A DNA stretch of 64,000 bases from Tillus elongatus (GCA_964006375.1 OZ023267.1:25707239-25771238); one strand, 5' to 3'. Numbered from the stretch's first letter, positions 24,673-37,426 are shown. Notes: generated from the sequence alone by a model not told the origin. Made by a program: numbers and translations.

Positions 24673-27502
24673 TGTCACCAACAGCACGTCGGTGGGCAAG
24701 GGATGGCAGCCTTTGGGTAAGGATAGGGTCACCGAGGAGACGTATAGCTCTCTTCTAAACGAAGTCCATGATAGCGAGTGTAGAAGCGGCAGCAGCACTC
24801 CAGATGTGGGAGCAGTATTTGATGTTTGGCCTTATTTGTGAAGTATATAAGGTATTGAGATTAGCTGATGAAAAGTATTTGCGAGCCCGGAAGAGGAAAC
24901 CTAGTTTCTTAGTAGCCGCTTCTGCAATTGATGTAACATGTTGGTGCCAATTGAGATTTTGATCCACAGTAATTCCAACAAGTGAAAAGGCCTCATTAAT
25001 TTGAATAACTTGGTTGCTCATTGTGATGGGCCTAAGGCTGGTGTATCTCTTATGAGATAGAAAGCAAGACTGATTTGGTGGAGTTGAATTGTTCATGATT
25101 TCTACTTCGCCAGTCTAATATTTTTTTGGAGATCCACAGAGACGGAACTCTCCATGAGTCTGCGATCCTCATCCAATTTGGCTAAAGAGACAGGCTTAGA
25201 GTATTGTATATTATAGTGGAGGGTGCTATCATCCGCGTAACTGTGAACTGAGTTGGATGTGCTAGAGAGGAGGTCATTGATGTGGAGAAGAAACAAAGTA
25301 GGAGCTAAAGCTGAACCTTGAGGAACTCCTGCATTAATTGCATACAGTTTAGAGGAATAACCATCCACGACAACAGAAATGCTCCGGTTGGGGAGGAAAT
25401 TTGCTGTCCAGGTACAGAGTTTTGGTGGTAGGCCATAGGCCGGAAGTTTAATAAGCAGCGCTGCGTGCCAGACCTGGTCGAATGCTTTGGATATGTCTAG
25501 AGCGACAATCTGGTATTCACCTTGTAGTTCCATAGACTTGTTCCAAGAATGGGCGACAAAGAAAAGGAGGTCGGCAGTTGATCTGCGCTGACTGAATCCA
25601 TACTGTCTGTCGTGGATCAGGCTGGTGTTTTTCAAGAAATTTTAGTAGTTCGGTGTTTATAAACTTTTCCGTCACTTTAGAGACGACTGAAAGGAGATAA
25701 ATGGGCCTGTAGGTGCTAGGAAGCGCTTTGAATCCTATCTTGGGGTGGGTTGTACTCGAGTAGTTTTCCAGTTACTAGGGAATATGCCTCTATTGTAATA
25801 TGTTAGAAACAGACGAGTCAGGACAGGAGCAAGTTCTGGTGCAAATTTTTTTGAGAACAATTTCTGGGATCTCGTCAAGGCCAGAGGCTTTCTTGGTATT
25901 AAGAGAATAAATAATCTTTCATACCTTTTTAGTTTTGAAAATGATATCCGTCATTTTATGCGCGACATTGGGGACTGTTGGTAGTTAAACATTTGGAGGT
26001 GGGTTGAGAGTAGAATTGCCGGCGAACAACGAGGCAAAAAGTTCAGCCTTGCCCAGGGCGGTAGAAACAATTTCATCCCCCGAAACAAGAGGTGCGAACG
26101 TGCTCTTGCAGAAATTATTCCTAATAGATTTAGCAAGAGTCCGGAAGGGTTTGATGCCGTTGGAGCTTGAGAGGACTTTGTTTTTGATGTGGTTATTAAA
26201 CGAGTTTTTTGCCTCAGAAGGAATGCGGACATAACGGTTTATTGCGTCGTTAAATGCTTGACGGTTTTCTTGACTGGGATTGTGTAAAAGCGTTTTGTGA
26301 GCTTTAACCTTTTCAAGTCTGGCCTTGTCACAGGATTTAGAGAACCAAGACTTTTGAGTTGCTGAAGAGGTTTTCTGTGTACGTGGAATAAATAATTCCA
26401 TGCCAGCTTGGATGATTTCGGTGACGTTTTGTGAGATATCAGAGGGGTCAGCATGAGAGAACAGACAGACGCCCATGGAAATTAGGAAAAGTTTCCCACA
26501 TTTCGTCCCAGTTCGCGGAGTTGGAGTTGCCAACCGTACGTGGATGTGATGACTGACCTGACCTGACCTGACCTGACCTCGGGTTGCTTTGCGCAGGAAT
26601 CAGTGACCATGCCGTGGTCTGAGCGACCAAGGGGGGCGGTGACTGATGTCTTATAGCGTTCAGGTTTTGAAGTAAGAAGGAGATCCAAGGGATTTGAGCT
26701 GTGGGTTGGGATGCGGGGAAAGTAAGTAGGTTGCTGAACCATATTGCTGACTGCGAAGGCCTCTGCTTGTCTCCCTTGCGGATCGGTTTTTGAAGATCCT
26801 AGTCATTCCATATTATCGACATTGAAGTCACCAAGTATAGTGACCTCAAAGGAAGGATATTCAGAGAGCAGATGGTTGGTTTTTTTCAGAAAGGTAGTCG
26901 AAGAGCTGGACAAAGTTGTTGTTATAAGGTGACCGGTAAATGCAACAGATGAATTTAGTTGCAGCCGTGAGAGAGATTTTCATCTAAAGTATGTATTTTC
27001 TTCCAGCTTCCAAATTGGGGAGTCTGGTGCAAGGTATATTGCTACGGATGTGTGCACACACACCTCCATGTAATCTAAAGGAAGTAAGGAGCTCATACCC
27101 CGGGAAATTAAGGTGATTAGTAGCTCTTTTGGCACTGATTTGGGTTTCGGTGAGGAAGAGGAGTTGGGGCCTATTATCCTGGAGGAAATGCTGGAAGGAG
27201 TTCAGGTTAGAATTTAGGCCATATATATTCGAGAAAGATATGTCAAATATTGATGCCGGCGCCCCCTGCACACCCCTCTTCTGTAGATCCGCATGGAGAG
27301 TTTTATCTCCGGTATTTTTTGTACAAGGAGGATCCATCATCATTTTTGTTTATAAGGGAAACCGAGTCATACACCAGAACCGGAAACGTCCGTTGGGACT
27401 TCACCGGCCCCTTGATGTAAGGAGTGGTACCTCCTCGGGCGTAACAAAAATCCTTTACTATCACGTAAAGGAAAAGTCCACTACCACCTACCGACGCTTA
27501 GT
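24309..27502 (-). pseudogene. APE-type LINE, family L2x, copy B (near full length)
   Basis: This is the longest copy, about 3.2 kb. On the minus strand the 5' region (27502-27345) matches copy A. The endonuclease starts near 27240 with IYGLNSNLNSFQHFL, RPQLLFLTETQISAKRATNH, GGVCAHIRSN; its later motifs (NSNPLDLLLT, SDHGMV) lie near 26700-26600. A linker with TFAPLVSGDEIVSTALGKAE comes next, then RT motifs across a frameshift: [66 protein letters not shown] (25635-25102). The thumb (25096-24755: SFSLVGISVDQNL-type, SQIRPNIKYCSHIW) and C-terminal region (KLWNSLPAHVFPS) follow, then a short tail. A (CCTGA)n run interrupts the endonuclease end and a (GA)n run lies in the 3' part. Several frameshifts make it non-functional. 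Confidence 0.9.
26553..26579 (-). repeat. Interstitial (TCAGG)n run inside the LINE
   Basis: Four to five tandem CCTGA units (TCAGG on the minus strand) occur between the SDHGMV endonuclease motif and the next conserved block. They encode the repetitive [17 protein letters not shown] is the telomeric unit of many beetles. Confidence 0.75.
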
Positions 27503-28036
27503 ACACAAATCAGTTTTTTGTCGTATAAGTTGTATAATTAACCTCAATTAATGGATAAACAATAAATATTAATAATAGTAATACATTTATTAAGTCATAC
27601 CTTAAATCAGTGGTGTAATTTGTAAACTAACAGTCTTAACTTACTTATGGTTACTTACTCACGCTTTATATGACACTATATTTTACAGTAAATAAATAAA
27701 TACGCAAGCAAATTAGGGAGAACTTAATATGGAGAATTCTAGTAATTGATACATCAAAAGCAATTAAAATGAGTTTGCAACATACAATGGACTTTCGTCA
27801 AACAGCGAGGAATATTATTTGATCTAAAACCTGAATAGTCGGCCTTAATTAAAATATAGCATCCAGGGAGAAACTCAGACACTCATTCCTTTATTTAACG
27901 TCAAATTAGATTTAAATTTGCTATTAATACAACCTACAAGATATCTTAATTAAGTTTTGATTTATTAGACTAACTGAGACACTCTCATACACCCATATTT
28001 ATTAGCTTAACCAAGAAGTTTAAAGTCACAAAAAAG
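27503..28036. other. Unassigned AT-rich stretch
   Basis: I see no gene or repeat in this interval. Confidence 0.4.
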
Positions 28037-28180
28037 TTAAATAGCCTTTTGTTTACCAGCATACATGTCTTCACAATTCTTTTTGAGAATACGAGTCAGT
28101 AGTACATTTTCTTTGATATAATTTACAACTCTAACCACAATTTTCATAACACAATCAATTTCGGATGGTAAAGAGTTTTT
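28037..28180 (-). pseudogene. Fragment of a hAT/ZBED-type transposase-derived ORF
   Basis: An open minus-strand segment reads NSLPSEIDCVMKIVVRVVNY, IKENVLLTRILKKNCEDMYA, GKQKAI, stop. The pattern of a hydrophobic VMK(I/V)VV(R/K)VVN(Y/F)I block followed by LxxRxxKxxCEDM resembles the block after the catalytic Asp region in ZBED5/FAM200-like hAT-derived proteins, as remembered from that family. No flanking domains were found. It is either a small transposon relic or part of an exon. Confidence 0.4.
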
Positions 28181-28286
28181 GTAAATTCAATTATTGTTGG
28201 CTTTGCACTGATAAGCCAGTTCATGTATCCCTGGTCCTTGCTTAGCATTAGATTCTGAAACAACTGGGCACAGCAGTAGTTATCGG

Positions 28287-28654
28287 CAGAGCCTCGGTGG
28301 TTCAGGGGTAAGAACGTGTGCCTCTGAACCGAAGGGTACTGGGTTCGATCCCAGGGTACCCCTTTCACTTTTTCAGTACAAACTATAAAATTAACATCAA
28401 CCGAGGTTCTGGCATTGTATTTGAGCAAGTTGAATGTCTGTACGTTCCGTCCTTCGGAGGGGGCGTAAAGCCGTCGGTCCTGTGTCCATGCGATGTTGGG
28501 CACGTTAAAGGTCCCCACCCTCCTTACAAAAAAGCGGGGGTTCGGCAAAATTTCCAGAATAGTGAGGTGAAACTGCTCCCTGGCGTCGGTGATTGGCCAT
28601 AGTCGCGGAAATAGGCCGATGTTAAAGAAACAAAAACAGAAACACACACACACA
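28287..28654 (+). mobile_element. tRNA-derived SINE, family 1, copy 2 (complete, with TSD)
   Basis: The most complete copy. The head has A box TGGTTCAGGGGTAAG and B box GGTTCGATCCC. The body runs through AACATCAACCGAGGTTCTGG, CTTCGGAGGGGGCGTAAAGC, GATGTTGGGCACGTTAAAGG and GATTGGCCATAGTCGCGGAA. It ends GCCGATGTTAAAGAAAC with a CA-rich tail. A perfect 13-base duplication, CAGTAGTTATCGG, flanks it at 28274-28286 and 28655-28667, proving a retrotransposition event. Transcription would be by RNA polymerase III from the tRNA-like head. The 205-codon minus-strand ORF across it is an antisense artefact. Confidence 0.92.
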
Positions 28655-28667
28655 CAGTAGTTATCGG

Positions 28668-28880
28668 TCAAATTATAGCGCTGCACATGTATGCGGGCGC
28701 TGTTATCCCCCGAACTAAAAAGTTCGCATACAAAATGGCTAATATATGTATAAATTAGCACTTATTAAACCATATATCCTATGCTGCAAAATGAACATTG
28801 AAAATATAATAATATGACTCCCTTATACTTAGAATAAGATATTATTACCCTAAGGATATCACTCTTCAGGTCAAAGGGTC
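28668..28880. other. Unassigned short interval
   Basis: AT-rich, between the SINE and the pogo element. I see nothing in it. Confidence 0.4.
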
Positions 28881-28882
28881 TA

Positions 28883-31494
28883 GCGGAGAGTCGGGCATTG
28901 ACGCCCACATGAGAAGAATTACATTTCTCATGGAAACTAAAGCAAATGGAGTTGATTTCAATATTGAATTTAGTTCACCATTCTATGTACTCTGTGGTTA
29001 TCTTGGTACTTTAAGTAAATTTTGGAGCTTTTAATGAACAACACACCATTACTCAAAACTTAACTTTGGGCGCGATTACCCGACACAGAGGGTAAAACCG
29101 CCCAGTCAATAGGGTAGTACCGCTCTCTTTATGAGCGCTCGAAAGGTCGATTTACAAGCGACTGAAGCAAAGAATAATAGTCAGGTAATTTTTTATTCAA
29201 GATACAAAATTTATTTTAAATACAAAAATTGCAAACGTAACTTCTAAAATCTTCTTGTCCTGTACTGTTCTTGTGCGCCCACCACCTTTTATAGACTCCA
29301 CACCGAAACCACATCTCATTTTTCCCAAACTCATTACACAAAAGACAAACTTTATCATCCCCATCTTCAGTTAAATAATCTGAAATTTAATCATCGCACA
29401 GTTCTCCAACCGATTCATAGCTAGAACTAACGTCGTCAAATTTTGCTTTTCTCTTTAATTGAGCTACTTTTATTTCTTGCATTTATTTTGGTTCCTGTTT
29501 TGGCTTCTTACCCTTCATATTTTCTTTTTCGCATCTTTTTTCCAAGTCCTTTTTTGCTGGTGTTGCCGTTAGGATTTTAGATTTTCACTGTTTAGAATTC
29601 TTTTTAGTAACTGTTGTGTGATTTTCTGATGGTAGAGATAGGAGATAGTTCTTAGAATTCGACTTGTTTTTGGGTATCATCTGGAGCTTTGGAGGTGCTT
29701 ACTTCGAAATTGACTGCATTGGTATCTTGTATTCCGGGAATATGAATACCTTCATTTCTGGGGACCCCATTGTGCAAATCGCTGGTCACTTCACTAGATT
29801 CTTCAGCGACCGGGTCAGAAAGACTTGCTGGCAAGAAGTCACCATTACTAAATCTATTTGGATTGAAAGGCCAAATACTACTCACTCGAAAACCGTTCTG
29901 GGCTTTTTATATAGATGCGATTTTGACATAAGCCGCATTAAATATTTCTGCAACATCATACGGAGTGATTTTCCGATGTGGATACTACGTCATAAATGTA
30001 GAACATTCATTGGAATATGCTCTCTTCAACAGGCCAAAAACTGTAAGGTCTAGAGGCTGAAGTCTGTGGCTAGTATGGGGAGAAAACGACACCATCACTA
30101 TACCATTATCACGACAAAATTGATATGCAGATAGAAAGCAATGGCTATTATGATTGTCTAAAACAAGCATAACTGGGTTATCTACCGAGCAACTATTAGT
30201 TTTGAAATGATGAAGCCACTCCAGAAAGAGTTCTTCTGTTATCCACCCCTTTTGCGAACAAGTATATAAGGCACCAACTGGACCATTTTGTTTTAATTGT
30301 TCACTCATTCTTGCTCATGGAAATATGAACATAGGCGGTATGTAAGACCCCGATGCAAGCAGCGCATACTGTAATAATCTTTCCTCTTTTATAACTAACA
30401 GCTTTTCCAAGTTGCTTGACGCCTTTTGGAGCAATGATCTTAGTTGAAACTTGGACAGTGCTAATTCCTGCCTCGTCAACATTATAAATACGATGTGGTG
30501 AAAAAATATACTTCTCTAGTATTTGTGACAGGTTTTTGTAAAATAGCGCAACACTATTTTCATTGAATCCAGATATTCGTCCGACGCTGGTTGCTTCTGG
30601 TTTTCTCAGGCTAAGTTCGGGGGTCTCTTCATGAAAGCACCAAACCAGTCTTTGCCAGCAATTTTTCATCTTTGTTGAATCTATGAGCGATTCCATTTGC
30701 TTCAGCATATTCATAGATTATTTTTCTCAAGTCACGAGGTGTTAAGCCATAAAACTTATTCTCTACATAAATGCAACGTTGCAAAATCTCATTATCTTCA
30801 TCTGGTAGAGAGCTTTTGATGTGTTACCATTCTTTAAACGGCCCTTCAACGTAGAATAAGCGATACCTGTATACAAAGAATGTTCTATTAAATATTCAAA
30901 ATATTCGAAACAATTATAAATGCCATATTCCCTGGCACTTGCTCTCTTCCCTTTGCCGTTATGAACAGCTCTAATAGCGCTTCCGAGACATTCGGGTGTC
31001 CAGGAACCTTTAGTAATGGTGCGAAATCTTATCTTTGGCATCTTTCAAAGACAAGGTGAATTTAGATTCAAATTTGCTGGTAGTACCGCCCATGCGGGTA
31101 TTGTCGTCCACCTTGGGCATCGATACCCGCAAATGACTTTTAGGTTAGAATAATCAATTTTTAGACAAATAATTGGGATATTTGCGAAAACTCACTGATT
31201 ATTAAACAGCATAAAATTAGCTATCGTTAAATTTTCAAAAGATAACCATTGTTGATAATTTGTTCTCCTTACGGCTTATTTCGGATGACCAATATCTTCT
31301 AACAGTCACCTCCCGAAAGAACTAGTTCTAATAATTCGAAGAGAAGTCGATTTGTAGAGTTCTACGTGCTACAACATACATTATAAAGTTGATACGGAAG
31401 CTATACACTAGATGGCGCAATCATGAAATGAGTAGTAATGGATATATTCAGGTGAGCGGCATTACCCGGCGGGCGGCACTACCCGGCTCTCCCC
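28883..31494 (-). mobile_element. pogo-like DNA transposon, complete ends, dead transposase
   Basis: The element is 2612 bp and flanked by TA (28881-28882 and 31495-31496). The TIRs match at about 20 of 24 positions (left GCGGAGAGTCGGGCATTGAC, right complement GGGGAGAGCCGGGTAGTGCC). Further copies of the motif CGGGTAnTGCCG or its complement lie just inside both ends (29060-29130, 31087-31130, 31450-31490) and are probable transposase-binding sites. The single gene is on the minus strand and frameshifted. Confidence 0.88.
29218..31041 (-). pseudogene. pogo/jerky-type transposase, frameshifted
   Basis: It opens MPKIRFRTITKGSWTPECLG with a psq-type helix-turn-helix (SAREYGIYN... YSTLKGRLKNGN). 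The next pieces are in other frames: DEDNEILQRCIYVENKFYGL, KIIYEYAEANGIAH. The catalytic core has RIYNVDEAGISTVQ (first Asp), then MLVLDNHNSH (second) and SHRLQPLDLTVFGLLKR (third), with 35 residues between the last two. The C-terminal part (29885-29652: SSIWPFNPNRFSNGDF) is typical of pogo-like proteins. A Cys-rich tail (VCLLCNEFGKNEMWFRCGVY...WWAH) ends at about 29218. At least three frameshifts or stops separate these parts, so no functional protein is made. Confidence 0.9.
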
Positions 31495-31496
31495 TA

Positions 31497-32234
31497 TTAC
31501 GGCGACTTAATGACAACACGCACAGACCACGGGAAACATAGGTAATGGGAAATACAGTATGATTTTTCCGTATCTATATAATCCATTTGTGATTAAAACA
31601 TGGGTTTTTACGAACAGAAACAAATTTTACAGATGATCAAACACCACAATTAGAACCGTAGACCAGTTTCGCTCTAATTAAAGCTCGTCAGTATGGCATA
31701 CTAATTGCAGCGAAAATTCACCCATAAAGTAATACGGCTATGGTAGCCAGCCTCCCAAAACTAAGTGAGATGTAAGCCACGAAACAGGTGCCGCCATCTC
31801 GTTGCGAAACCAAGTAGTATGTTGTCACAGCAGCTCCAAATAACACAGAATGTTAAAAAATAGAGACTGTATACAACCAACTAATAATTTAGTAATTTGT
31901 CAGCCCTGGCCCATTTCTTCCCCAATATAGGGACAAACTATGTAAGGCTAGATTCATTCTCATGGTTCTAAAAGATCTAGTATTGTAGTGTCCTTTTTTG
32001 ACCACGTTCAACGTTCCGGAAAATAAAGAACAAAGAAATTGCGCTATTTGTTTATAGATGGTGCAAGTCCCAAACACATTTTCTACTTGGAATTTAATTC
32101 CGTTACTTAGTGATAGATGACTCGAGCAACAAAAAATCTAATTAAGTGTCAATATGATTATTAGTTAATTATCAAGTGACAATTAGCATGGTATTTGTTC
32201 GATTTTCTACAATTAAAATTTGATAGGACAAAAA

Positions 32235-32238
<4 letters not shown>
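31497..32238. other. Unassigned stretch
   Basis: No gene or repeat was recognised between the pogo element and the next (AT)n tract. Confidence 0.4.
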
Positions 32239-32316
<78 letters not shown>

Positions 32317-32612
32317 AACGGAGCTACTTTTTTAGTTTAATTATATAGATAGTTTTAAGCACGGAAAAACGGATACCCGGACCAATACCTAAGAAAACTC
32401 CTATTTGATCCACCATGCCATGGAGAAGATCCTATATAGACCGACATCCCAACTTTTCAAGTGACCTTGGATTTGGGTTTCAGGGGCACTGATTCGCGCT
32501 CATTTGAAGAAAATTTTCAAAAATATTACCATCGATACACCTCTCTATTAGTGAATTTTCTTTAATAAAATTTTTGTTCTTGATGAAAATTCACTAAAAA
32601 ATAAATTATGTC
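32239..32612 (-). mobile_element. (AT)n-core element fragment (core and short arm)
   Basis: The (AT)n tract is 32239-32312. After about 130 bases of other sequence the short arm follows in reverse: CAAGTGACCTTGGATTTGGG, CGCGCTCATTTGAAG, and the terminal hairpin AGTGAATTTTCTTTA...GATGAAAATTCACT at 32560-32606. The link between tract and arm is disturbed. Confidence 0.65.
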
Positions 32613-32654
32613 TTAAGTTTTGTTTAACGTATAATAAATAAAGTTACAAGTGTG

Positions 32655-32893
32655 AACACTCTAGTAGGCTATGTGCTATGTCACCTGTAATGTTATTGGA
32701 ACTAATTTTCAGCAATATATCACGTAGAGATTTTAGCTGTCTTCTTGTTTCAGCCACCGAAACAACTTTATCGCTAATAATTCTTCCTGTCTCTGGTAGC
32801 TAATCGTAGGATTTGTTCGTTCTTATCAAGGTAACCTTTGGCGAAGTTTCCAACTAAATGGGATAACTTTAATCTGTTGCGTGATGCTGGTCC
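32655..32893 (-). pseudogene. Unidentified protein-coding remnant or exon with one frameshift
   Basis: On the minus strand GPASRNRLKLSHLVGNFAKG, YLDKNEQILRLAT reads openly from 32893. A one-base shift near 32785 changes the frame, and the new frame continues ETGRIISDKVVSVAETRRQL, KSLRDILLKISSNN for some 50 codons. A possible acceptor (TATTCAG) precedes it and a possible donor (TTACAG|GTGACA) lies at about 32688. I do not recognise the family. It may be a decayed transposon gene, a host exon with a sequencing error, or a pseudogene. Confidence 0.3.
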
Positions 32894-32899
32894 TGAATA

Positions 32900-33395
32900 T
32901 GCAAGTATAATTACTTAAAACAACTAATGCGTTAAACCCCACAGGGGAGAAACTTTTACGTTTGCTATTTTATTAAAGTACAGTGGTGTAAAATGTTTTT
33001 TTTTTGCTTTTGCTGATAAAGCATAGCGGAAATAAAGCTTCAAAAGAGGAACTTTTTATTTTATTTCCAAGTTCTAGCACGGAAACCTACAAGTGAAGCA
33101 AAAGGGCGTTTCAAAGTGACAAACTTCGACACGAGTTCAGCTCCAGATCCTTTCAGTTGTAAAGTAATTGATTTAACTAATTTTCAACAAACTTTCAGTG
33201 TGGATTCGAACATCTTGTTCAAACGAAACGATGTTATAAACCTTCAAAGAATATATCTTTTTCTTATAAAGATAACAAGAAGCCACTATCAAAGGAAAGG
33301 AACACATAAATTTGATTTCAGATGAATGGCATACGATAGAAATAAAATATGGTGAAGCATGTTAAGCAAGTAGGTAATTGACTGCTTCGCATTTT
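32900..33395. other. Unassigned stretch
   Basis: A 69-codon plus-strand ORF (33116-33325, MTNFDTSSAPDPFSCKVIDL...) has ordinary composition but no known motif. No other feature. Confidence 0.3.
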
Positions 33396-33538
33396 AGTGA
33401 ATTTTCTTTAAAAAAATTCACTAATGAGGAGATCCCGACTTTTGAATTTTGAAAAAATTTCTTCAAATGAGCGCTAATTAGGCCCCCCAGAACACATATC
33501 CGGGGTCAGTTTCAATTTTTATATGTTTATATATATAT

Positions 33539-33627
<89 letters not shown>

Positions 33628-34734
33628 ACCGATAACTCAAAAAATAATTGGCCGATTTTGATCAAATTTGGTGAAAAAATTTCTTCTGCAAATGGCTTGA
33701 ATGAGTTTGTTAGTCGAGAAAATCTGCCCAGGTTTTCCCGGAAAATGTTGTGTTTTCTTTCGAAAAAAATTTATATTTCCGGAATTAACAAAGTAAGGGC
33801 AACCAAATTTGGTACGCAGGTTTACATCCCTATAAGTAAGTTTCCCACTAAAATTTAGCTATGTAGGTCAAAAGACAAAAAAGTTATAGGCATTTAAAAA
33901 TAAATAAATTGGGGTTTTCCTCAAAACGTCAAAGTGGCGATTTAAAATGTCAAAATTGGCAACATTTAGGCAAATAACTTAAATCTAATACGGGCTATAG
34001 AAATAAAATGTCTCAAGAAGGATGTTTTACAAACCCTAAAGTCTTAGTTTCGACCGTCATTGTCCCCTTCATTTTACTAAAATATTTGCAGAAAATTCAT
34101 TTCAAATAGACCCTTTCTCTGATGCTTGGCAGTAGCCTTAGCTATAGAGTTTATCATTTGATGGTATATAATTTTTGTCGAATTTTCGTAAAAAATTAAT
34201 AAAGCTCAATATATCCGTTATTATATAAGATATGAAGAAAATTTGTATATATTAATTATAGGGTGTCTTGAGCTACATCTTAAAATAATATTTCTGCAAT
34301 CACAGGGTGGCCCATAAGTCGTTGGTGATACAAATTTCCTTTTTTTAATCAAACACGCCTTATGTTATTACATTTTTGCATTTTCCATCGAAATATAATG
34401 CATATTTGTAAGAAAATAAATTCTGGATGCAGCAAGTGCGTTATGGTAGCGAATTTTGATCAAATGTTTCATATTTGAACATCTCAATTTGCTATTAACC
34501 TATAAGGTTGACCAAGAAACGTGTTTTTTCGGGAACATTTTAAGTTTACTTTTGGAAATTTTTGTACATTTTCACACAATAAAGTTATTTTAATGGAACA
34601 TGGCACATTGTTTTTACTATATAGGTTATACTGGTAACCAAATTTGATGCCTGCTTTCTTAAAAAACACACATATTTGTTATTAAAAAGATTTTTAGGAA
34701 AATTCACTACCATAACGCACTTGCTGCGTCCAGA
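33396..34734 (+). mobile_element. (AT)n-core element, full-length copy 2
   Basis: The copy is 1339 bp, the cleanest in the window. It begins T|AGTGAATTTTCTTTAAAAAA (27-base hairpin), GAGATCCCGACTTTTG and TCCGGGGTCAG. The core starts with (AC)n and is (AT)n to 33624. The long arm then has the same phrases, in the same order, as 18866-20224. An internal inverted terminus lies at 34422 (CTGGATGCAGCAAGTGCG) and the 3' end is ACGCACTTGCTGCGTCCAGA|TTTT. No protein-coding ORF, so it must be mobilised in trans if at all. Confidence 0.9.
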
Positions 34735-34922
34735 ATTTTTATTATATCGTTTCGAAAAATTCAAAACATATATCTAGCAGGTTATCAATCTGGCTAGGTA
34801 TGTGTATGTATGTATGTGTGGGTGTTTATTTGTTTACGTGTCGAGAACAATTTTGTAAACACGATAGCTTTCAAAGGTCATGCGTTGACGTCTTGCCGGC
34901 ATCGAAAGTTTTGAACTCTGGA

Positions 34923-34991
<69 letters not shown>

Positions 34992-35270
34992 TATGTAATA
35001 GGGAATAGCGCACAGCGCCATCTCTGGTGTTGTGACTGTTCTAGGCTTCCACAGCAGCTTCCACGTACACACAGTACAGCAAAAAGAAAGCAGTCGGAAA
35101 AAAAACTAGGGAGCGGAAGCTACTACTCCCCTGGCTAATGCGACATCGGACATTTATTTACATCACTCGCTAACAGACCAACTTCTTGGAGTGAAGTGTG
35201 GCATACTGGGCAGCCCATTTGGCTGACGAAACTGATATGTTTTTCCTGCTCTACATATATTAATAAAAAC
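34735..35270. other. Intergenic stretch with isolated (AT)n tract (34928-34988)
   Basis: Apart from the (AT)n tract, which lacks recognisable family arms, I see nothing. The sequence after the tract (ATAGCGCACAGCGCCATCTC) is GC-richer but unassigned. Confidence 0.5.
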
Positions 35271-36240
<970 letters not shown>

Positions 36241-37035
36241 CACGGAATTAGTAAATTTTTCAAAAAAAATTCCCTAAAAAAGAAAATTTGAATCACCAAC
36301 GACTTATGGGCCACCCTGTAATTGTAAAAATATTTTTTTAAGATGTAGCTGAAGACACCCTATAACTAATGTATAAATTTTTTTCCGTATCTTGCATAAT
36401 AACGGATATATTGAACTTAAATTTTTTTTACGAAAATTCGACAAAAATGATATACCATTAACCGATAAACTCTATAGCCAGCACTACTGCCAAAGAATCA
36501 GAGAAAGGGTCTATTTGAAATGAATTTTCTTTAAAATCGCGACTTTTACGTTTTGAGGAGAACCCAAATTTATTTTTCTTTAAATGCCTGTAACTTTTTT
36601 GTGCTTTAACCTACAGAGTTAAATTTTAAAAGAGAACTTACCTATAATGGTATAAATCCGCGTATGAAATTTGGTTGCCGATTTTGACGGTTTAAATCGC
36701 AACTTTGACGTTTTGAGGAAAATCTCAATTTATTTTTCTTTAAATGCTTATAACTTTTTTGTCTTTTGACCTACGTGGCTAAATTTTGGTAGGTAACTTA
36801 CCTATAAGGATATAAACCGCGCACCAAATTTGGGTGCCCTTACTTTGTTAATTCCGGAGATATAAATTTTTTTCGTTTTTTTTCGAAAGAAAACACAAAA
36901 TTTTCCGGGAAAACCTCGGCGGATTTTCCTGGGTAACGAACTTATCCAAGCCACTTGCGAAAGGAAGGTACTCACTAAGTTTTATCAAAATCGGTCCATT
37001 ATTTTTTAAGTTATAGGTGTGACACATAAATATAC

Positions 37036-37119
<84 letters not shown>
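36241..37119 (-). mobile_element. (AT)n-core element long arm plus core, rearranged
   Basis: The long-arm phrases appear in reverse: ACGACTTATGGGCCACCCTG, AACGGATATATTGA, and GACGTTTTGAGGA twice (36555 and 36710, a partial tandem duplication). CTCCGGAGATATAAA-type blocks and TAAGTTATAGGTGTGACACA follow, then an (AT)n core at 37033-37119. No short arm follows the core. Confidence 0.7.
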
Positions 37120-37121
<2 letters not shown>

Positions 37122-37426
37122 TGTAGGTATGCAGCTTTAACGAGGAGTCACTCGAAGGCAAAATATTGAGAATTTTGAAACTAGATATGCTTAGTTAAAA
37201 CACTTGATAAGTCATTTTTTCATTTATTTTTTATCTGCAATAAATAGCAAACACAAATTTTCACCACTACTTTGAATTCTAAATCAACGATATCTATGTT
37301 TACAGAATTTAATGATTAAAATTATTCTACATGAGCGCCAGCGCCACCTATAAATTACGTTTAATGTTAAACGTTAAAAGTCAACTGTTTCGATTGAGTG
37401 GATTAAAAACTAAGTGTTGAAAAAGG

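Noticed and set aside
28144..28761. A 205-codon minus-strand ORF
   Set aside because: Most of it is the antisense of a SINE with proven target duplication; the remainder is in unrelated sequence.
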